Below, piece by piece: positions 1-9,040 of a stretch of 33,001 nt of DNA (the first letter of the stretch is position 1; each line of letters begins with the position of its first letter). Below the pieces are notes generated by a model. That model ran no database searches. It was not told where the DNA came from and saw nothing but the letters and a program-made list of their open reading frames with translations. Source of the DNA: Anaerolineales bacterium (GTDB taxonomy: Bacteria > Chloroflexota > Anaerolineae > Promineifilales > Promineifilaceae); assembly GCA_011524645.1 (NCBI GenBank), contig WTJY01000046.1:1-33001 (forward strand), written 5' to 3'. A program made the position numbers and the translations under genes.

Positions 1-30
1 ATTATACAGGTGTTGAACCTATGGTTCTGG

Positions 31-100
31 CTCCCCTCCACGGAGGTCGGGGCGGGGGAGGCGGAATTGAAATAATTTCCCCTCTGCTGCAAGGGAGGGG
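31..100. repeat. GC-rich nested inverted repeat upstream of nadK
   Basis: The gene-free start of the window holds nested complementary tracts. CTCCCC (31-36) pairs with GGGGAG (55-60), CCTCC (35-39) with GGAGG (42-46), and CCCCTC (79-84) with GAGGGG (95-100). A longer-range pairing of CCCCTCC (33-39) with GGAGGGG (94-100) could close the whole 68-base structure. It is much more G/C-skewed than the surrounding sequence. It may be a dispersed intergenic foldback repeat or a terminator-like structure from the gene to the left. Only the complementarity is seen; the role is not known. Confidence 0.45.
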
Positions 101-138
101 CGGCTTGTCGCTTCACCTGTATCGTTACAAAAAAAGAT

Positions 139-963
139 ATGCAAATCGGTATTCTCTATCATCCACATAAGCCTGATAGCCAAGTCATGGCGCAAGAAGT
201 TGCAGGCTGGCTTCATTATCGCAAACATGACACCTGGATTTGTGCCAATCATGATGCCGGTGAATACTTGGTAGGCAACCCTCAATCCAAAATGTTGGTG
301 GTATTGGGGGGAGATGGGTCGATTCTGCGTTCGGCGCGAGTGGCGACACCTTACAATATTCCAATTGTAGGGATCAACCTCGGCCGGATCGGATTTTTGA
401 GCGAAGCGGAAAAAAATAATTGGCAGAGTGTTCTCGGTGATATTTTAGCCAATCGTTATTGGTTAGAACGCCGTTTAATGCTCCAAGCCGAACTTCATCG
501 GAAAGGGAAAATCATTGATCGTTATTTAGCGCTCAATGATTTTGTGATTGGTGCGGCGAAGGCACGTGTCATTCGGCTCGATTTGCGTGTCGATAATGAT
601 GCGATTACGACCTATACGGCCGATAGCTTGATCGCTGCAACGCCGACCGGCTCGACCGCTTATTCGATGGCGGCCGGTGGGCCACTGTTGCCCCCTCAGT
701 TACGTAATTTCTTGCTGATTCCGGTCGCGCCCTATCTTAGCTTAGATCGGGCGTTGGTTTTGCATGAAGAGGCGGTGGCCCGGATTCGGGTTCGATCTTA
801 TCATGATGCATTCCTGACGGCCGATGGGCAAGATGCGGTTCCCTTGCTCAATGAAGACGAGATCATCATCTTTAAACATCAACATGAAGCAAGCTTTTTA
901 CGTGTCGGGCAGACGAGCTATTTTTATCGTCGTTTACTGAAACGTTTGGGCTTTGAACGGTAG
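139..963 (+). CDS. nadK: NAD kinase
   Basis: ATP-dependent (or polyphosphate-dependent) phosphorylation of NAD to NADP in the cytosol. The 274-residue length is close to the family norm. Visible family motifs are GGDGS at 57-61 (the GGDG nucleotide and catalytic motif), NLGRIGFL at 80-87, LND at 132-134, and the conserved block ADSLIAATPTGSTAY at 161-175 followed by AAGGP, which forms the NAD site. The C-terminal TADGQ (228-232) matches the usual DGQ strand. ATG 139 is chosen because the protein begins directly with the first beta strand (MQIGILYHP). No clear Shine-Dalgarno is visible. The stop lies 5 bases before the next gene, so the two are probably co-transcribed. Confidence 0.96.
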   Translation: MQIGILYHPHKPDSQVMAQEVAGWLHYRKHDTWICANHDAGEYLVGNPQSKMLVVLGGDGSILRSARVATPYNIPIVGINLGRIGFLSEAEKNNWQSVLGDILANRYWLERRLMLQAELHRKGKIIDRYLALNDFVIGAAKARVIRLDLRVDNDAITTYTADSLIAATPTGSTAYSMAAGGPLLPPQLRNFLLIPVAPYLSLDRALVLHEEAVARIRVRSYHDAFLTADGQDAVPLLNEDEIIIFKHQHEASFLRVGQTSYFYRRLLKRLGFER

Positions 964-968
964 AAAAC

Positions 969-1865
969 ATGACTCCAAAAATACGAAACTTGGTCCGGCA
1001 AGCGGATAAAGTTGCAGCATCGGGCAAGCGCGCCGCCGCTAGAGAGCTGTATCAACAAATTTTAGCTGAGGACGATACTGTCTATGAAGCATGGCTCGGT
1101 TTGGGTAATGCTTTGACCAACAAGGGTGATCAGACCGCCGCATATGAAAAAGCGATTGCGTTAGATGCAGACCGGCCGGAAGCACCACGCGCTTTAGCGA
1201 TTTTGCGTGGAGAGATTGTTGAAGAAGAGGAAGAGGCGGTTGTGTCCACACCGAAACCTCTTGTTTCTACAGCTTCTAGTAAGCCTGCACCCTCTGTTAA
1301 GGAAATTAAGAAAGAAGAGCAAGTCGTTGCCGACAGCATTTATCCAGTGCCGGTCGATATTAGCGAATTTATACAGCCGGATGGCACGATGGTGTGCTAT
1401 GGCGATCAGAAGACCCCCACAACCTTGCGTTGTAACCGTTGCGGTCGGCCGATTTGTGCCAAGTACTTCAAACGAACTTCGGTTGGGTATCGCTGTCTGG
1501 TTTGCATTCGCGAAATCGAAGAAGAGTTTTTTACAGTCGAGACTAAAGATTATTTTATCGCTTCTGCTGTCGCTATCCCGCTTAGCTTGATCACTGGCGG
1601 GCTGGCTTTGTTACTTAGTTCCTTCTTGGGTTTTTGGTTTATCTATATTCTCTTGTTTCTGGGGGGCGGTGCTGGCGGTGCTTTTGTGGCGCGAATTTCT
1701 TCGCAAGCGATCGGGCGACGACGCGGCCGTTACATTCCGGTTGTGGTCGCGACTATTGTCGCCCTCGGCTCAATGGCCCCATTTTTGATATTCTTTAATA
1801 TCGTTTTGGGTTTGGTCTATACCTTTGTCGCCACCAGTGCGGCTTATTATCAACTTAAATCTTAA
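969..1865 (+). CDS. TPR / zinc-ribbon membrane protein
   Basis: The 298-residue protein has three parts. Residues 1-80 form one or two TPR-like helical hairpins (AWLGLGNAL, then AAYEKAIALD). Residues 84-125 are a charged, Ser/Pro-rich linker. Residues 143-179 form a cysteine-rich module with C143, C155, C158, C163, C176 and C179, arranged as CxxC pairs like a B-box or zinc ribbon. After that come two to three hydrophobic segments (about 195-215, 217-240 and 256-292) separated by a basic loop with RRRGR. The likely topology is a cytosolic TPR and zinc module anchored in the membrane. I do not recognise a characterised homologue. The gene follows nadK by 5 bases, but the functional link is unclear. 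Confidence 0.8.
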   Translation: MTPKIRNLVRQADKVAASGKRAAARELYQQILAEDDTVYEAWLGLGNALTNKGDQTAAYEKAIALDADRPEAPRALAILRGEIVEEEEEAVVSTPKPLVSTASSKPAPSVKEIKKEEQVVADSIYPVPVDISEFIQPDGTMVCYGDQKTPTTLRCNRCGRPICAKYFKRTSVGYRCLVCIREIEEEFFTVETKDYFIASAVAIPLSLITGGLALLLSSFLGFWFIYILLFLGGGAGGAFVARISSQAIGRRRGRYIPVVVATIVALGSMAPFLIFFNIVLGLVYTFVATSAAYYQLKS

Positions 1866-1895
1866 GTGTGGCGTGTTCGATGAGGCTGTGCTTCC

Positions 1896-1923
1896 TCTCT
1901 ACTCTCTACTCTTTACTCTCTAC
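1896..1923. repeat. 7-bp tandem repeat upstream of recN
   Basis: Four consecutive heptamers are present: TCTCTAC, TCTCTAC, TCTTTAC and TCTCTAC. They end 16 bases before the recN start codon. Heptameric short tandem repeats can slip during replication and change promoter or leader spacing. Here the repeat lies in the 74-base gap between the TPR gene and recN. An effect on expression is inference only. Confidence 0.8.
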
Positions 1924-1939
1924 ATTCTTAAGGTGAAAC

Positions 1940-3688
1940 ATGCTGGCAGAACTGTCGATTCGTAACTTTGCCATCATTACAGAACTGACGCTTACGTTTA
2001 ATCGCGGGTTTAATGTGTTAACCGGTGAAACAGGTGCAGGTAAATCGATTATTTTGGACGCGGTCTCTCTGATTTTAGGTGGCCGTGCCGATACTTCATT
2101 TGTACGGGCTGGTGCCGATAAAGCGATGGTTGAGGCGACGTTTGAATTGAGTTCGAGTGCGGCCGAGGCCGTGCAAAAATTACTTGCTGAGCATGATTTA
2201 GTCGATGACGATGATCCGAATGGAGTGACCGTTTCACGTGAGCTAAGGAGCACCGGCCGTAATGTTTGCCGAATTAACGGCTCGACTGTGCGGGTGAGCC
2301 TTGTGCGTGAGCTTGGTGAATTATTGATCGGGATTCATGGACAAGGGGAGCATTTAGCTTTGCTTCACCCCAAAGCGCATCAACCTTTGCTAGATGCTTA
2401 TGCCGGTTTGCAGACGGCGCAGAAAAAGCTGGCCGAAGATGTTCGTGCGCTACGTGGGTTAGAACGGGAGCGGAACGATCTACAGCAAGATGCGCGAACC
2501 CGACAGCAGCGTATCGATATGTTGCGTTTTCAAGTTGATGAGATCGATTTGGCTCAGCTGACGGCCGGCGAAGAAGAATCTTTGCGCCAAGAGCGAACCC
2601 GATTGAGCAATATGGAGCAGCTTTTGCAAGCGTCTAGCGTCGCGACCGCTGTTTTATTGGGGCTTGATGATGGAGAAACGCCAAGTGCTGTTGATTTGCT
2701 GGGCGAAGCTGAATCGTCTGTCGCGACATTGGCTCGGCTGGATGAAAGTCAGCAGGAAATGTACGGCCGTTTGCAAGGGCTCGTATCTGAGTTTAACGAT
2801 CTCGCAGGGGAGGTGCGCGACTATTTAGAGAATTTAGAGCATGACCCTGTTCGCTTAAACGAAATCGAAGAGCGTTTAGAGTTAATTAGTCGCTTGAAAC
2901 GAAAGTACGGAGACGATATCGCTGAGATTTTGGCTTTGCGCGATGAGGCTGCGGCCGAGTTGGACAAAATCGAAAATAGTGATGAACGTCTGGCTGAATT
3001 ACAAGTTGAAATCGATAAAAAGCTACGTGATTTAGGTGGGAAAGCGGCTAAACTGTCTCAAAAGCGGCAAAAATCGGGGGAAAGATTGTCCCGTGTGGTC
3101 GAAAAAGAGTTGGGGCATTTGAAAATGAAAGCCCAATTTGGTGTTCAGTTCTCTACCGTAGAAGATCCCGAGGGGCTGTATGTCGGTGAAAATCGTTACG
3201 CATTTGATCATACCGGCTACGATAAGCTGGAATTTATGATTTCTGCCAATCCGGGTGAACCGCTTAAACCGATGGCGAAAGTGGCGAGTGGTGGGGAAAC
3301 TGCGCGGATCATGTTGGCTCTTAAAACGGCTCTGGCCGCAGTTGATTCAACCCCGACCTTGATTTTCGACGAGATCGATCAAGGGATTGGCGGCCGGATC
3401 GGTTCGATTGTTGGTGAGAAGCTGTGGAGTTTGGCTGGTGTGGCCCAACATCAAGTGATTGTCGTGACCCATTTGCCACAAATGGCTGGTTTCGGAGATG
3501 CCCATTTCCATGTGCGTAAGCGGGTGCAACAGGGGCGGACAAGCACGGCCGTGACTCAATTAGATCATCAAGAACGGGTTGCTGAATTGGGGGCGATGTT
3601 GGGAACCAAAGAGGATTTGGCTATAGTTGGGGCGCGCTCGATTTTGCAAGAGGCGCGAAAAGTGAAAGAAAGTCGCCTTGGGGCTTAG
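1940..3688 (+). CDS. recN: DNA repair protein RecN
   Basis: SMC-like ATPase recruited to double-strand breaks in recombinational repair. The N-terminus carries Walker A GETGAGKS at 29-36. A long charged coiled-coil arm occupies roughly 150-390 (many E/R/L/Q heptads). The C-terminal half of the ATPase has the ABC signature VASGGE (448-453), Walker B TLIFDEIDQG (473-482), and a switch histidine in VTHLPQMA (509-516). At 582 residues it is slightly longer than the common 550-570. ATG 1940 is the first codon of the conserved MLAELSIRNFAII start. It follows the TPR gene after a 74-base gap containing a heptamer repeat. No obvious terminator is seen in the 193 bases downstream (3689-3881). Confidence 0.97.
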   Translation: MLAELSIRNFAIITELTLTFNRGFNVLTGETGAGKSIILDAVSLILGGRADTSFVRAGADKAMVEATFELSSSAAEAVQKLLAEHDLVDDDDPNGVTVSRELRSTGRNVCRINGSTVRVSLVRELGELLIGIHGQGEHLALLHPKAHQPLLDAYAGLQTAQKKLAEDVRALRGLERERNDLQQDARTRQQRIDMLRFQVDEIDLAQLTAGEEESLRQERTRLSNMEQLLQASSVATAVLLGLDDGETPSAVDLLGEAESSVATLARLDESQQEMYGRLQGLVSEFNDLAGEVRDYLENLEHDPVRLNEIEERLELISRLKRKYGDDIAEILALRDEAAAELDKIENSDERLAELQVEIDKKLRDLGGKAAKLSQKRQKSGERLSRVVEKELGHLKMKAQFGVQFSTVEDPEGLYVGENRYAFDHTGYDKLEFMISANPGEPLKPMAKVASGGETARIMLALKTALAAVDSTPTLIFDEIDQGIGGRIGSIVGEKLWSLAGVAQHQVIVVTHLPQMAGFGDAHFHVRKRVQQGRTSTAVTQLDHQERVAELGAMLGTKEDLAIVGARSILQEARKVKESRLGA

Positions 3689-3881
3689 CCAAAGGGGTGT
3701 CACGCTTTCGATTCGAACTGTCAGCGCGTGTGCCCCATCGTTTTGGTGGTGATGTCCGAACGGCCGAGTTGATCCTATCCCTTGGCCCAAGATCGATAGA
3801 CGTGGAGCGCACGCAAGACTACATGTAGATCCCAATAGATTATATTTTGCCAAAGTTCGGCCTTGATCGACCTGTCTGCAC

Positions 3882-5123
3882 TCATGACACTTGATTTTGC
3901 AATTCGCTTTTTAGGTCGGTTATTAGCTTTTCTAGTTGCTCTTTTGTTGCTGAAAAACCGCTGACTTGAACGAAGTCGGCACCCCCACGGACGGGAATGT
4001 TTTCGAATAGTGGCACGTTTCTACTGTCTGTCTCGAGCACTAAAGGAAGTTGTTTGTCGCATTTCGCTAAGAATTGCGCTTTGGAACCGGCTAGTGCGAT
4101 CAACGCGACCGTTTTGCCTTGTTTGGGGATGAGCGCGTTGATGAGCGGCCGTAGGTCGGCCGTGTCTAGCTCCCCATCTTGATAGACTTTGGTAATCCAG
4201 CTAATCCCAGCATGTTGTGTACAGCTCGCTTTTAATTCTTTCGCTTCATATCGCAATAAAGCTTGTTTGAGTCCTTTGATTTGCTTGTTTTTTTGCTTAA
4301 GCTCTTGTCGGGATTTTTGAATCGATTCAAGCAAAACATCTTGACCGGTGGTTAGTTCGTTGGTCAATGCGGTGAGAATACCGTTTTTGTGTTCGTAATC
4401 ACGCCAAGCGCGCGCACCACACACAAAGGTTAGGCGCAGTTTCTTTTTGCGCTTTTCGATCTTGATAATCTTGATTTGACCGACTTCACCTGTGTGCAAA
4501 ACATGGGTTCCGCCACAAGCGTTTAGGTCAAATTTGCTGATTTCGACAAGGCGTAGCTGGTCGGATGCGACTGGTGGGCGCTTGCGCAAGGGTAGCTCTG
4601 CCGCTTGTTGATGGGAGACAAAACGGATATGAACCGGCCGATTTTCCCAAATGATTTGGTTGGCGCGCTCTTCAGCTTGGCGAATATCGGCCGTGCTGAG
4701 CTTGCTCTGATTTAGATCAATGGTGCAATAATCTGCGCTGAGGTGAAAGCCGACCGTGTCTGTGTCGTACAGTTCGATAAAAGCGCGAGACAAGATGTGT
4801 TGCCCTGTATGTTGTTGCATATGGTCGAAACGGCGTGACCAATCGATTTGGCCTGTAATTTGTTCACCAGCTTCGCATGAGGGCTTTTCTGGGGTGATGT
4901 GTAGAACCGCTTGGTCCGTTTCTCGAATAAGGACATTGTGAATGGGGTGAGAGCCTAAACGGCCGTGGTCGGCCGGTTGCCCACCTGATTCTGGATAGAA
5001 GTAGCTACCATTTAGAATAATTGCGAATTGTTCTGTCTCTTCTATCGTAATCGGCTCAATTTGTACAACCGTAGCTTTAAACTCGGTTTGGTAGGCATCG
5101 TTATAGTATCTTTTTTTACTCAT
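3882..5123 (-). CDS. Alanyl-tRNA editing protein (AlaX, long form with DHHA1)
   Basis: Trans-acting editing enzyme that hydrolyses mischarged aminoacyl-tRNA(Ala), as the editing domain of AlaRS does. The N-terminal barrel has FYPESGGQPAD at 42-52. The zinc and catalytic site is HMQQHTGQH at 101-109 plus C203 and H207 in the CGGTH motif, matching the HxxxH...CxxxH pattern of the family. A charged coiled coil (about 265-300) leads to a C-terminal DHHA1-like domain ending near RGGADFVQVSGF (375-386 region). The length of 413 is typical of AlaX-L, and there is no synthetase catalytic domain, so this is not AlaS. Its start lies 11 bases after the stop of the sensor kinase, so it is probably co-transcribed with it. 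Confidence 0.92.
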   Translation of the reverse strand: MSKKRYYNDAYQTEFKATVVQIEPITIEETEQFAIILNGSYFYPESGGQPADHGRLGSHPIHNVLIRETDQAVLHITPEKPSCEAGEQITGQIDWSRRFDHMQQHTGQHILSRAFIELYDTDTVGFHLSADYCTIDLNQSKLSTADIRQAEERANQIIWENRPVHIRFVSHQQAAELPLRKRPPVASDQLRLVEISKFDLNACGGTHVLHTGEVGQIKIIKIEKRKKKLRLTFVCGARAWRDYEHKNGILTALTNELTTGQDVLLESIQKSRQELKQKNKQIKGLKQALLRYEAKELKASCTQHAGISWITKVYQDGELDTADLRPLINALIPKQGKTVALIALAGSKAQFLAKCDKQLPLVLETDSRNVPLFENIPVRGGADFVQVSGFSATKEQLEKLITDLKSELQNQVS

Positions 5124-5134
5124 GGGGACTTTGT

Positions 5135-7825
5135 TTATGCTTGTTGTGGGAGAGCGGTTCTATCTGTAGGCATGATCGTTTCAGGCATGATCGGTAGACA
5201 GAAACAGAATTTTGCACCACCGTGTTTCGATTCATCTACCCAAATTTGACCATTGTGGCCTTGCACCGCTAAGCGACAAAATGCGAGACCCAATCCGATC
5301 CCTTTACGACCACTGCCATCTTTGATGCGCCGGAATTTATCGAAAATAACCTCGCGGAACTCTTTCGAGATACCGGGGCCTTGGTCGCTAATTGCGATGA
5401 CGACAGACTCATTACGCACATCTTCGGTGACTGAAATTGTGATTCGGTCCCTATCGAGGCTGTACTTGAGGGCGTTGTCTAGCAGATTGATTATAACACG
5501 GCGAATCATGTCGGCGTCGATATAGATATCGGGCAAAAAGAATGGGATGTTGCGTGCCAAACGGATATTGCGCCGTTCCAGAGATGCTTTTATCGTTTCT
5601 TCTGCATCGTCGATTAAATCGACAATGTTGGCAAATTCTTGGTTTTGAATTGAATGTCCAGCTTCAAGACGATTAATGTCTAGCAATGATTTGATGAGAC
5701 GTTGTAAGCGTAGACTGCTTTTGGCTGCGACATCAACCATGTTGATGATTGAAGGGCGGCTGTCGGCCGGTAAATCTAAGGCGACCAGCTCTAAGCTGGT
5801 GATAACATTTCCTAATGGGCTTTGTAGGTCATGGAACAACATGGCGGTAAGGTCTTCCCTCATTTGTTGCAGTTCCACTTGTTCGGTTACATCATGGTAA
5901 ATCCATTGGATGAGCTGACCATCCCCAAGTTGCTCAGATTTATTGACAAAGAGCCGTTTGGCATACGCTTCAATAAATGTTGTGCGGGTATTGGTTTGGA
6001 TTTTGGTAGAAAATGCTTTGCCCTGTTTGGTTTGAACTTTGTTCAATTCGCTTGGTGCTAATTCGGCAGCCATTTCAGGGTGTAATGTTTGAATCGTTTC
6101 TTGCAAGAGCACTTCACGAGCTAACCCGAGAAGTTCTTCGGCCCGGCCGTTGATTTCAACGATTTTTCCATCTTGGTTTGTTAAGACAATCGGATCAATA
6201 CTGTCTTGGAATAGGCCGATGTATCGCGCTTCCGCCTGTTGTGTCCGGATAAACTGCTGAGCATTGGCGATGGCACTGCTCGCCAGATTGGCTAAGTTCA
6301 CTAAAAGCTGTAAATCAGCTTCCGTAAACTGAGATTTTTCAATCGGATTGATCGCCTGAATCGTACCCAAGACCGCTTTGCGCGCTTTGAGTGGCGCAAC
6401 AATGATCGCTTTTGTGGCATGGCCGGTACGCTCATCGCCACGCTTGTAAAAGCGGGGATCATTGAGCGTGTCATTGACCATAGCTGGTGCACCATGTTGC
6501 ATGACCCATCCCGAAACACCATTTTCCATCGGTAATCGCATGCCGATAATTTTGTTGCTACCAACCCCTTCCGCAACCGTGTAAACGAGTTCGTTTGTCT
6601 GTGTATCAACCAAAGCGATCGATAGAGCTTCCGCATTGAGAAAGTCATTCATGTGAGCCAACAGGGACTGCATGATTTGACCGAGATCAAGCGATGAATT
6701 AATGACTTTACTCGCTTCATTGAGTAGAGTCGTGACACGGAGTTGTCGTTGGGTTTCTTGATAAAGTCGCGCATTTTGCACCGCAACCGTGGCTTGATTC
6801 GCCAATGTTTGGACCATCGAGATTTCATGTTCTTTGAAGACACGTGCATTTTGCCGGTCCATTAACATGGCTAATCCGATCGTATGATTTTGTGCTTGGA
6901 GTGGCACAATTAATAGGGAGCTGAGCCCTAAGCGGTGTAAAAGATATTTTTCGTTGTTTTCTAAGTGGGGTAAGTCGATATTAATTTGCGCCGCATGTGG
7001 GTTTTGTAGAATACCTTGCACGAATGGGGAGCTGTTTAAGCGCATTCGATCTTGTTTCGGGAGATGGTTACCACCGGCCGCTCTAACATAGAGCGTGCGG
7101 CCGATCAATATTTCTTGATGGATATTCCATTCTAAAATGGCACAAGCTTCTACATTGACAAGGTGTGTAATTTGCTCCGCAACAATTTTGATAACGCGAT
7201 CAACATCTAATGATGAAGAAATAAGCGCTGTTGCATTGACTAACGAGGAGAGTTCGCTCGCTTGTCGCACGCTTTCTTGATAGAGCTGGGCATTGGCGAT
7301 CGCACTGGCTGATTGATCGGCGATGGTCCCGAGCATGTTGAGGTCATTAGCTGAGAATTGGTTGATTCCTGCTTTTACTATCGTAATGGTGCCGTTGATT
7401 CGGCCGTGTACTTTGAGTGGAACCGACATGACCGATTCCGCTCCCTCGTGCTTTTTGCTAGCTGATGGTAGCCAGCGATCATCGTTGGTAGAGTCGACGA
7501 TTAAAATAGACTCACCTGTCGCGATGACACGGCCGGATAACCCGTTTCGTACAATATCGGCTACATATTTTGAATTACTATCTTCAAACTCATCATCCCC
7601 ATTAATCATCCATGCTTTTTCCAATTGGAAATCGTTGGTAAGGACAAAGATGCTGCCCGAATCCGCTTCTAATGTATCAACACAAGCACGTAAGACCTCT
7701 GGTAGGATACGATCCATTTCTAGCCCCGCAGTAGCTTGATTGAGCATTGCACCAACCGCGTAGAGCGTTTTGAGATGCCGACTATCGCCATTGGTTGGAG
7801 GGTAAGGATTGTTGTGGTCTGACAT
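5135..7825 (-). CDS. Soluble multi-GAF/PAS sensor histidine kinase
   Basis: Cytosolic sensor kinase of 896 residues with no membrane segment. Three GAF domains in tandem (about 37-180, 205-355 and 380-525), each ending in the usual SAIANAQLYQE-type helix, precede a PAS domain (about 530-650). The HisKA helix carries the phospho-acceptor H665 in FHDLQSP. The ATPase domain has the N box NLLDNALKYS (780-789, N784), G1 box DQGPGIS (814-820) and G2 box GIGLGLAF (842-849). No receiver is fused and no response regulator gene is adjacent, so the partner is elsewhere. The signal is unknown; GAF ligands could be cyclic nucleotides, small molecules or light-absorbing cofactors, and no bilin-binding cysteine stands out. 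AlaX follows 11 bases downstream. Confidence 0.94.
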   Translation of the reverse strand: MSDHNNPYPPTNGDSRHLKTLYAVGAMLNQATAGLEMDRILPEVLRACVDTLEADSGSIFVLTNDFQLEKAWMINGDDEFEDSNSKYVADIVRNGLSGRVIATGESILIVDSTNDDRWLPSASKKHEGAESVMSVPLKVHGRINGTITIVKAGINQFSANDLNMLGTIADQSASAIANAQLYQESVRQASELSSLVNATALISSSLDVDRVIKIVAEQITHLVNVEACAILEWNIHQEILIGRTLYVRAAGGNHLPKQDRMRLNSSPFVQGILQNPHAAQINIDLPHLENNEKYLLHRLGLSSLLIVPLQAQNHTIGLAMLMDRQNARVFKEHEISMVQTLANQATVAVQNARLYQETQRQLRVTTLLNEASKVINSSLDLGQIMQSLLAHMNDFLNAEALSIALVDTQTNELVYTVAEGVGSNKIIGMRLPMENGVSGWVMQHGAPAMVNDTLNDPRFYKRGDERTGHATKAIIVAPLKARKAVLGTIQAINPIEKSQFTEADLQLLVNLANLASSAIANAQQFIRTQQAEARYIGLFQDSIDPIVLTNQDGKIVEINGRAEELLGLAREVLLQETIQTLHPEMAAELAPSELNKVQTKQGKAFSTKIQTNTRTTFIEAYAKRLFVNKSEQLGDGQLIQWIYHDVTEQVELQQMREDLTAMLFHDLQSPLGNVITSLELVALDLPADSRPSIINMVDVAAKSSLRLQRLIKSLLDINRLEAGHSIQNQEFANIVDLIDDAEETIKASLERRNIRLARNIPFFLPDIYIDADMIRRVIINLLDNALKYSLDRDRITISVTEDVRNESVVIAISDQGPGISKEFREVIFDKFRRIKDGSGRKGIGLGLAFCRLAVQGHNGQIWVDESKHGGAKFCFCLPIMPETIMPTDRTALPQQA

Positions 7826-8022
7826 GAAAAATGATTGATATTATTATGAAGGGGTGTGGTGATTTGTTTGGAGGCTAGTAAATTAAGCCTTGTCCACGAT
7901 GATCATAATTTTAGATGCTTTTGCTCGTTTTGCACGACTTATCAAATCAAAGTCTGAAGATTACCCTTAAGTATAGCACAGCTTATCCCTGTTTTGAGAG
8001 CACCTGGGAGAGTTTTTTGGAT

Positions 8023-9018
8023 TTATTGTGAAGAATCTTGCCTTTGTTGCTGTAACATGCCATCAATTTTTTTGTTGTAGCTATTTTCCAAATCGATATC
8101 AAAGTCATTGGCCAATTGAAAGATTCGAGACAGCATTCCTGCTAGGTGATTGGTAATGCTTTCTTTGTTGTTTTTCGAAATCGGGTTAGGTTCGGTTTTT
8201 CTTGTTAATCCTGTTTGTGGCAATAGCTGACTTAACTTTCCCATTGTATTGACGAGCTGTAAATAGTGGCGAACTGAATTTTGTTCACTGCGCCCTTGTG
8301 TACCTAGCGATTGCCATAGTGCTTGGTAATTGTTAAGCGTGTTACGGTTGATAAAGCTCGATTTTGCGGTGGGAGAAGATGATGGTGGATAGATCGATTG
8401 TTTTTGCTTGTTTTGGTCAAGCGCATTCGCGATTTGGCGGTAGACAAACTCTAAATCATCTTGATTTGTAATGACATCGCGATGTGTCATGTCCAAAATC
8501 AATACCGGAATATCTGTCAGACTGGCGATCCACGCTTCATATGCTGAAGAAAGCTGTCGGATATATTCGGGGTCCATATCTCGCTCATACGGCCGATCTC
8601 TTAGCGCAATTCTTTGCATAACAGCATTATGATCTGCATGCAGATAGACCAATAAATGGGGGCGCTGAATTTTATCGCTTAGGGCGGAGTGAACACGGCC
8701 GTACATCGCCAACTCGTCGTCTTTTAGGTTAAGCCACGCAAATAATTCATCCTTTGCGAATGTATAATCTGCTAACACATTACCTTGAGCTAGCGCCTGT
8801 GGAACGGTTTGCATCTGTTGCTGGTAGCGACTTAATAGAAAAAACAGTTGTGTTTGGAACGCATATCGCTGGCGATCCGCATAAAAATCAGCGAGGAATG
8901 GGTTTTCTTCGAAGACTTCTAACAAGGCGGTTGCTTGAAAATAAGGTTTTAACAGGCGGGTCAATGTGGTTTTACCGACACCAATTACCCCTTCTATGGC
9001 GATAAATTGAGGGTTCAT
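8023..9018 (-). CDS. Deoxynucleoside kinase with MazG-like C-terminal extension
   Basis: Residues 1-205 are a deoxyadenosine/deoxycytidine/deoxyguanosine kinase-type P-loop enzyme, which salvages deoxynucleosides. Evidence: P-loop GVIGVGKTT at 10-18, ENPFLADFY at 38-46, an aromatic/Gln/Arg substrate block (FQTQLFFLLSRYQQQ, 54-68), DYTFAKD at 84-90 and the LID motif RDRPYER at 140-146. Bacterial dNKs normally end near here. This protein continues for about 125 residues. Its tail includes SVRHYLQLVNTMGKLSQLL (248-266) and LAGMLSRIFQLANDFDIDL (292-310), which resemble the two helical motifs of MazG-type NTP pyrophosphatases. The acidic metal ligands expected there are replaced (EExGE reads NTMGK; ELAD reads HLAG). 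The kinase call is firm; the tail assignment is by eye. The stop of tilS is 22 bases upstream of the start. Confidence 0.88.
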   Translation of the reverse strand: MNPQFIAIEGVIGVGKTTLTRLLKPYFQATALLEVFEENPFLADFYADRQRYAFQTQLFFLLSRYQQQMQTVPQALAQGNVLADYTFAKDELFAWLNLKDDELAMYGRVHSALSDKIQRPHLLVYLHADHNAVMQRIALRDRPYERDMDPEYIRQLSSAYEAWIASLTDIPVLILDMTHRDVITNQDDLEFVYRQIANALDQNKQKQSIYPPSSSPTAKSSFINRNTLNNYQALWQSLGTQGRSEQNSVRHYLQLVNTMGKLSQLLPQTGLTRKTEPNPISKNNKESITNHLAGMLSRIFQLANDFDIDLENSYNKKIDGMLQQQRQDSSQ

Positions 9019-9040
9019 AAATATATTGATTAGTCAAAGA

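Noticed and set aside
3700-3720. GATTCGAAC, resembling a tRNA T loop on the minus strand
   Set aside because: The flanking bases do not form a T stem or acceptor stem, so no tRNA is present.
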